NCBI GenBank assembly: GCA_016710965.1
Contig: JADJTW010000025.1
Location: 1-30,083 of the forward strand
Origin: Flavobacteriales bacterium
GTDB taxonomy: Bacteria > Bacteroidota > Bacteroidia > Flavobacteriales_F > PHOS-HE28
Direction of reading: 5' to 3'
DNA length: 30,083 nucleotides
Under the pieces are notes generated by a model. It had not been told where the DNA came from. It saw only the letters and a list, made by a program, of their open reading frames with translations, and ran no database searches. A program made the translations under genes and the position numbers. Shown piece by piece: positions 26,444 through 30,083 of the stretch (the first letter of the stretch is position 1; each line of letters begins with the position of its first letter).

Positions 26444-26789
26444 CATGGCATTTGTAGTTTTGAGAAACCCAGCGACCCCACCATCGCCGAGAAGTTCAAC
26501 ACCTACCGCTTCGCGGACAAAGGAGAAGGTGATAGACTTGTTGAGGAGGGTGACGACGGTGAGTGTGATGCCGATACCCGCATCGGACCAGCTCACCTTC
26601 ACGAGTGAAAGGCCCTTGGCGAATGCTTCGTTGGAGATCCTAACCATGCAGGGCCGTGCCGTGATCAAGCAAGGCGCCAGCGGTACAAGAAACGTCATCG
26701 ACGTCAGTGCGCTCGCACCGGGCATCTACGTTTTGCGTGTGCGGGATGAAGTGGATGAGTATTCAACCGAGTTCAACATTGTACGTTGA
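26444..26789 (+). pseudogene. orphan C-terminal T9SS sorting tail, frame broken
   Basis: One forward frame reads SFEKPSDPTIAEKFNTYRFA then DKGEGD from about 26456. A second frame carries VSVMPIPASDQLTFTSE, LANASLEILTMQGRAVIKQG and ALAPGIYVLRVRDEVDEYST, a type A Por sorting domain that stops at 26787-26789. No signal peptide or large body lies upstream before the fibronectin-type gene, so this is only the end of a secreted protein, either a remnant of a deletion or a cassette left by recombination. The stop overlaps the next gene's ATG by one base. The stretch 26229-26443 holds the palindrome and hairpin but no gene I can support. Confidence 0.5.
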
Positions 26790-27769
26790 TGATGAGGTAC
26801 TTCATCCAGCTTGCACTGACGGCCACATGCCTTGTATCGCTGCCCGTTCACATTGCCGGGCAGAACTTGGTGCCCAACGGCGGTTTTGAAGAACTGGACG
26901 CCAGCTGCCAGTTCGGCATCAGCTACGACGGCGTTGCCGATTGGCGCAGCTTGGCGTGCGGTGCCACGCCAGGCTATGCCCACGCTTGCAACAACTCTTT
27001 GGGCAATGGCAGTGGTGTCCCGCAGGGCGGCTTGGGCTATCAACAAGCACATGGCGGTGACGCCTTCATCATGTCGGTACCGTATTTCACAGACTCTCAG
27101 GGCGGGGTGCCCGATGGCAATCCACAGGAATATGCCAACGTTGATCTCACGCAACCCCTCGATGCAGGGCAACTCTATTGTCTCCGGTTCTGGATGAACC
27201 TTGCTGACTCAACTTGCTACAGGACGAGTGTTTTCCATGCTCGCGTGGGATATGGTGTTCCATCGCTTTGCACCAATGCGGATACAGCTTGGGACGATCT
27301 TGCCCAAGCAACATTCGATATCAGTGCGGTCGATACAGCCGAATGGACCATGTTCGAGACCGAGTTCATCGCCAACGGGGGCGAGACGAACCTTACCCTC
27401 GGAGCATTCCAAACCGTGGATGAGATCGAAAGCACGTTCCTCGCAGATCACATTCAACTGCTTGGTGCCTTGGTGGCTGCCTATTTCATAGACGATGTGG
27501 AACTCTGGGCCTGCCAGGTGGGCATCAACCAAGCAGGAGCAGATCAACAGTTCTCCTTGTATCCCAATCCTGCTGATGTTTCGGTCACGGTTTCCTACGC
27601 TGGGCCGGGTTTCACGCGAGTGGAGTTGTACGACGTTGTCGGTCAGCTGATCACCCCGGCTACCTGGTCTGCCTCACGATCTGCTTCGGGTCAAAGCACC
27701 TTCGATACTTCAGGTATTCCTTCAGGACGTTATGTGGTCCGCGTGATGCGTCGTGGTCCCCAGGCTTGA
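26789..27769 (+). CDS. secreted NLVPNGGFEE-type protein with T9SS type A tail
   Basis: 326 residues from the first ATG; a second ATG follows directly. A signal peptide ends near HIAGQ, then NLVPNGGFEELDASCQFGIS, the typical opening of Bacteroidota surface proteins with a lectin or CBM-like jelly roll: GGLGYQQAHGGDAFIMSVPY, QYANVDLTQPLDAGQLYCLR-like text (here EYANVDLTQPLDAGQLYCLR), FWMNLADSTCY, YFIDDVELWACQVG. The tail FSLYPNPADVSVTVSYAG to GIPSGRYVVRVMRR is a type A Por sorting domain. It is probably exported by T9SS; the ligand is unknown. ATG overlaps the stop of the orphan tail, so one transcript is likely. Confidence 0.88.
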   Translation: MMRYFIQLALTATCLVSLPVHIAGQNLVPNGGFEELDASCQFGISYDGVADWRSLACGATPGYAHACNNSLGNGSGVPQGGLGYQQAHGGDAFIMSVPYFTDSQGGVPDGNPQEYANVDLTQPLDAGQLYCLRFWMNLADSTCYRTSVFHARVGYGVPSLCTNADTAWDDLAQATFDISAVDTAEWTMFETEFIANGGETNLTLGAFQTVDEIESTFLADHIQLLGALVAAYFIDDVELWACQVGINQAGADQQFSLYPNPADVSVTVSYAGPGFTRVELYDVVGQLITPATWSASRSASGQSTFDTSGIPSGRYVVRVMRRGPQA

Positions 27770-27862
27770 ATTGCCCTTGATCGTTGCTCATTAGGTAATT
27801 GCGGTTAAGCGGAGTAGTTCAGTAGTTCCGCACGGCGTTACTCTGGGCTCAGGTCGGTGCAA

Positions 27863-27897
27863 AGAAAGCGACCCGCTTTCACGGGCCGCTCGCTTCC
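27863..27897 (-). terminator. imperfect hairpin, likely terminator of the HTH gene
   Basis: On the reverse strand GAAGCGAGCGGCCCG, loop TGAAAG, then CGGGTCGCTTTCTTTGC pairs AAGCGA with TCGCTT and CCCG with CGGG around a small bulge, and ends in a T-rich stretch. It lies 38 bases after the small regulator's stop. The remaining gap (27770-27862) shows no gene. Confidence 0.5.
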
Positions 27898-27935
27898 CTG
27901 GTTATCCGCGGGGGGCCGGGTGCGCTGAGCAACGC

Positions 27936-28169
27936 TTAGGCGTGTGCCGGTTGCTCTTCCAGGATCCCGCTGCGCGATATCCGGGATGCGCGTATCATCA
28001 ATGCTACAACGCCGCCGTCGGGGCCCGGCCTCCAGGTGTACACCCATCGGCTTGCCGTTCGGATGCGCGTAGCCGCCGAAATAATTCCATACCGTTTCCC
28101 GTTCAGGTCAAGCTCCCGAGCTATTCGGTGGATGCTCCCATCAGGCAGGTTGTCCTTGATGTTTGGCAT
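27936..28169 (-). CDS. small HTH-like DNA-binding protein, frameshifted
   Basis: The start MPNIKDNLPDGSIHRIAREL at 28169 is followed, in the next frame, by VWNYFGGYAHPNGKPMGVHL then EAG, and after another shift by a tail ending ILEEQPAHA at 27936. Together about 75 residues. The layout (conserved NLP opening, IAxELxLNxKTVWNYF recognition helix) is that of a small helix-turn-helix family found in Bacteroidota (recalled). It probably binds DNA as a regulator. It is divergent from the propeller sensor gene across 127 bases, which suggests it might control it, though this is inference. Two or three shifts are needed. Confidence 0.55.
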   Translation of the reverse strand: MPNIKDNLPDGSIHRIARELDLNGKRYGIISAATRIRTASRWVYTWRPGPDGGVVALMIRASRISRSGILEEQPAHA

Positions 28170-28296
28170 GGCTCGTTGAAGGTGATGTTCATGATGGGAA
28201 GGTTTTGGTTGGCGCACTGAAGGTAACGTTATGAACAGGCCATTTTCCAACACCTCAACGGCATGGTCTTTTGGGGCGCGGGCTATCTTTCCAGCC

Positions 28297-30083
28297 ATGC
28301 GCCCCGCTCACGCCACGCTGCTCGTGGCGGCACTCTTCAGCCTTCGCTCGGGCGCCCAACAATGATCACACGCACCCTTTCAATGGAGGAAGGCTTGCCC
28401 AGTGCAGGCACCTTCGCCCTGTGCGAGGACCGCGACGGCTTCCTGTGGGTAGGCACCTTGCTGAGGCGCGGCACGCAGCGCCAGGCTTCAGTTCAAGGCG
28501 ATGGTGACGAACGCGGCCGCGGCGTGACCAGGAAGTGACCGCGCTGGCCTGCACCGGATGGCGCGGTGTGGATCGGCACGGGCAACGGGGCCGTGAGCGT
28601 CTGGCAGCAGGGCACCCTTGCACCAACTGCGGCGCAACCGGGCGGTCATGCCGTTCGCGCCTTCGCCAACCTGGCGCACGGCCCGTGGTGGGCCACCGCT
28701 GGCGATGGCGTGCTCTTCAGCAACGACGGCGGCGCGCGGTGCGTAGCCCGCAATTGCAGGCTTGCCAACGCTGGCGATACACGCACTGGTGGCCCCGACC
28801 GACAGGACATTGTTCGCCAACTGTAGCGGGCTCTTCGTGCTCCGCGGCGATAACGCTGCAAGACCATCGTCTTCCAACGCCCTGTTGCCGGGCGACCCCG
28901 TGCGTGCACTCTGTGCCGACAGACTCAGCGTGCTCGTGGGGGACCCCTTCCGAGGCTTCGGTACGGAGCTCGTCCCGCCTTGCAACCGCTGCCGCTCCCC
29001 AACGCTTCCTGGGCACCTTCCCGCTGGCCTTGCCCGATGCATCATGGCCCTGCTGCGCGCCTGCCGCGGCGACATCTGGCTGGGCGCCCGGCGGCTTGCA
29101 TCACCTGTCACGCAACGCGGGCTTTTTCCCGCGCTGCGCACTGTGCGCGAGGCGAACGGCCTGGGCAACGATGCGGTGCGGGCCATCCTCCAGGACCACC
29201 AGCGGAGCCATTTGGATAGTGCCGGCTTCGGCGGCGTAGCCCGTTTCATTGGCGATGCCTTCATGCACTTCACCGGTCGCGATGGCCTGCGCTCCCGAAC
29301 GGTAAGCGCCGTGCATCGCACACCCGATGAGCTACTGTACCTGGGCACCGTGGGCGGTGGCGGCCAGCGCTGGGATGGCAGCACCGTGAAGGTGTTCGCC
29401 GAACGCGACGGGCTCTGCCGATGCGCCCATTGCTGGCCCTGGGCGGGGATGCCCAAGGTTTCCTGCTCGTGGGCACCGCCGGCAGGGGCCTCTTTCCGGC
29501 TGCTGCCGACCGCTTCGTGCGCATTACCAGCACCAACGGCATGGACGCGCAACGGATACAATGCATACAGCTCGACGGGGAAGGCCGCTGTTGGGTGGGC
29601 ACCAGGAAAGGGCTCTATGCCGGTCTGGAGCGATGGCGACCTGCGCATCGAGGGTGTGGCACATGGCGTGAACGGTGCTTACTGCAATGGAAATACCGTT
29701 TGGGCGGCCACCAGCGAAGGGTTGTACATCCTGCCCACGCGAAGGCTGCCGTGGCGGTTGCGCAAGCAATCACCAACTGCTTGTCGCATCCCTCGCGGCA
29801 TCGCGCGCGACAGCCCCAGCAACCTGTGGATCGGTTCGGGATCGCACGAACTGCATGCTGCTTGCACGCCAGCCACGTGGACGGTTTCGTACACGACGGC
29901 TGAGCCAAGCAATGCAGTGGAGCAAGTGCTGCTTGATGCACTGGAGAATGTATGGTCAGGCACACGCCGGGGGCATTGACATGCTGGAGTTGGATGTGCT
30001 GCGGGAGCGCGTCCTCAACGTGCGGCACTATGGCCCAGAGGAGGGCTTCATCGGCATCAGTGCTTCCGCAACGCCTGCATGCT
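28297..30083 (+). CDS. two-component regulator propeller protein, partial and many frameshifts
   Basis: The start MRPAHATLLVAALFSLRSGA looks like a signal peptide. After a shift comes RTLSMEEGLPSAGTFALCED then RDGFLWVGT, the first Reg_prop blade of hybrid two-component sensors. Further blades in other frames: DGAVWIGTGNGAVSVWQQG, FLLVGTAGRGLFPA, DGEGRCWVGTRKGLYAG, NTVWAATSEGLYILPT and SNLWIGSGSHEL. The last bases read YGPEEGFIGI then CFRNAC, usual just before the Y_Y_Y domain. At least eight shifts are needed and the gene runs off the window, so any kinase and regulator domains are unseen. It would sense periplasmic carbohydrate or another surface signal. A partial -7 box TATCTTTC lies just before the ATG. 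Confidence 0.75.

Noticed and set aside
27806..27865. tRNA-like 5' end (GCGGAGTAGTTCAG)
   Set aside because: It resembles an acceptor stem plus D-arm, but no anticodon stem or GGTTCGA T-arm follows, so there is no supported tRNA.

Overview
The window looks like a chromosomal segment from an uncultured member of the Bacteroidota, probably Flavobacteriales-like. Support comes from three type A Por/T9SS sorting tails and one type B (gliding-motility-type) sorting domain, from family content typical of the phylum (DUF4783, DUF4834, two-component regulator propellers, a NLVPNGGFEE-type secreted protein) and from the rlmH/DUF4783/nadC/yihY neighbourhood. Hand counts of single sequence lines give about 60-67% GC in core genes, high for this phylum. 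No rRNA, convincing tRNA, CRISPR array or insertion sequence was seen.

Layout. (1) 1-1345 holds remains of two glycosyltransferase-like genes, both with broken frames. (2) 1346-7798 is a mostly forward housekeeping block: rlmH (reverse), then DUF4783, nadC, a YihY/BrkB membrane protein, a 1080-residue M1 metallopeptidase whose C-terminal third looks like an Omp85-type outer-membrane barrel, and a DUF2147 protein. (3) 7795-21710 is an unbroken reverse-strand run, read from right to left: DUF4834, YfhO-family membrane protein, glycosyltransferase, kelch T9SS protein, polysaccharide deacetylase, GNAT acyltransferase, flippase, glycosyltransferase, and a 1224-residue type B T9SS adhesin-like protein with ten Ig-like repeats. 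Gaps are tiny or negative, so this is probably one long surface-polysaccharide and surface-protein operon. (4) 21810-23714 is a forward DEAD-box RNA helicase with a DbpA-type RNA-binding domain. (5) 23715-27935 carries secreted proteins (a PKD-type T9SS protein, an orphan T9SS tail, a lectin-like T9SS protein), a fibronectin-type small protein, a clear terminator and a perfect 18-bp palindrome. (6) 27936-30083 has a small HTH-like regulator divergent from a sensor propeller gene that runs off the window.

How the genes fit together: the reverse operon contains sugar transfer (two GT4-type enzymes), membrane glycosylation or lipid-linked sugar handling (YfhO), a matched deacetylase and acyltransferase for N- or O-modification, lipid-linked oligosaccharide export (flippase) and two T9SS-exported surface proteins. 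In Bacteroidota, T9SS cargo can be attached to anionic LPS, so co-transcription of glycan and cargo is biologically sensible, but the link here is inference.

Quality note: frameshifts are concentrated at both window ends (1-3000 and 28000-30083) and in short spots (20.9-21.25 kb, 21.54 kb, 25.0 kb). Several sit in homopolymers and leave otherwise conserved protein on both sides. Most are therefore probably assembly or long-read errors, not real pseudogenes, and broken genes below are described as the proteins they appear to encode.
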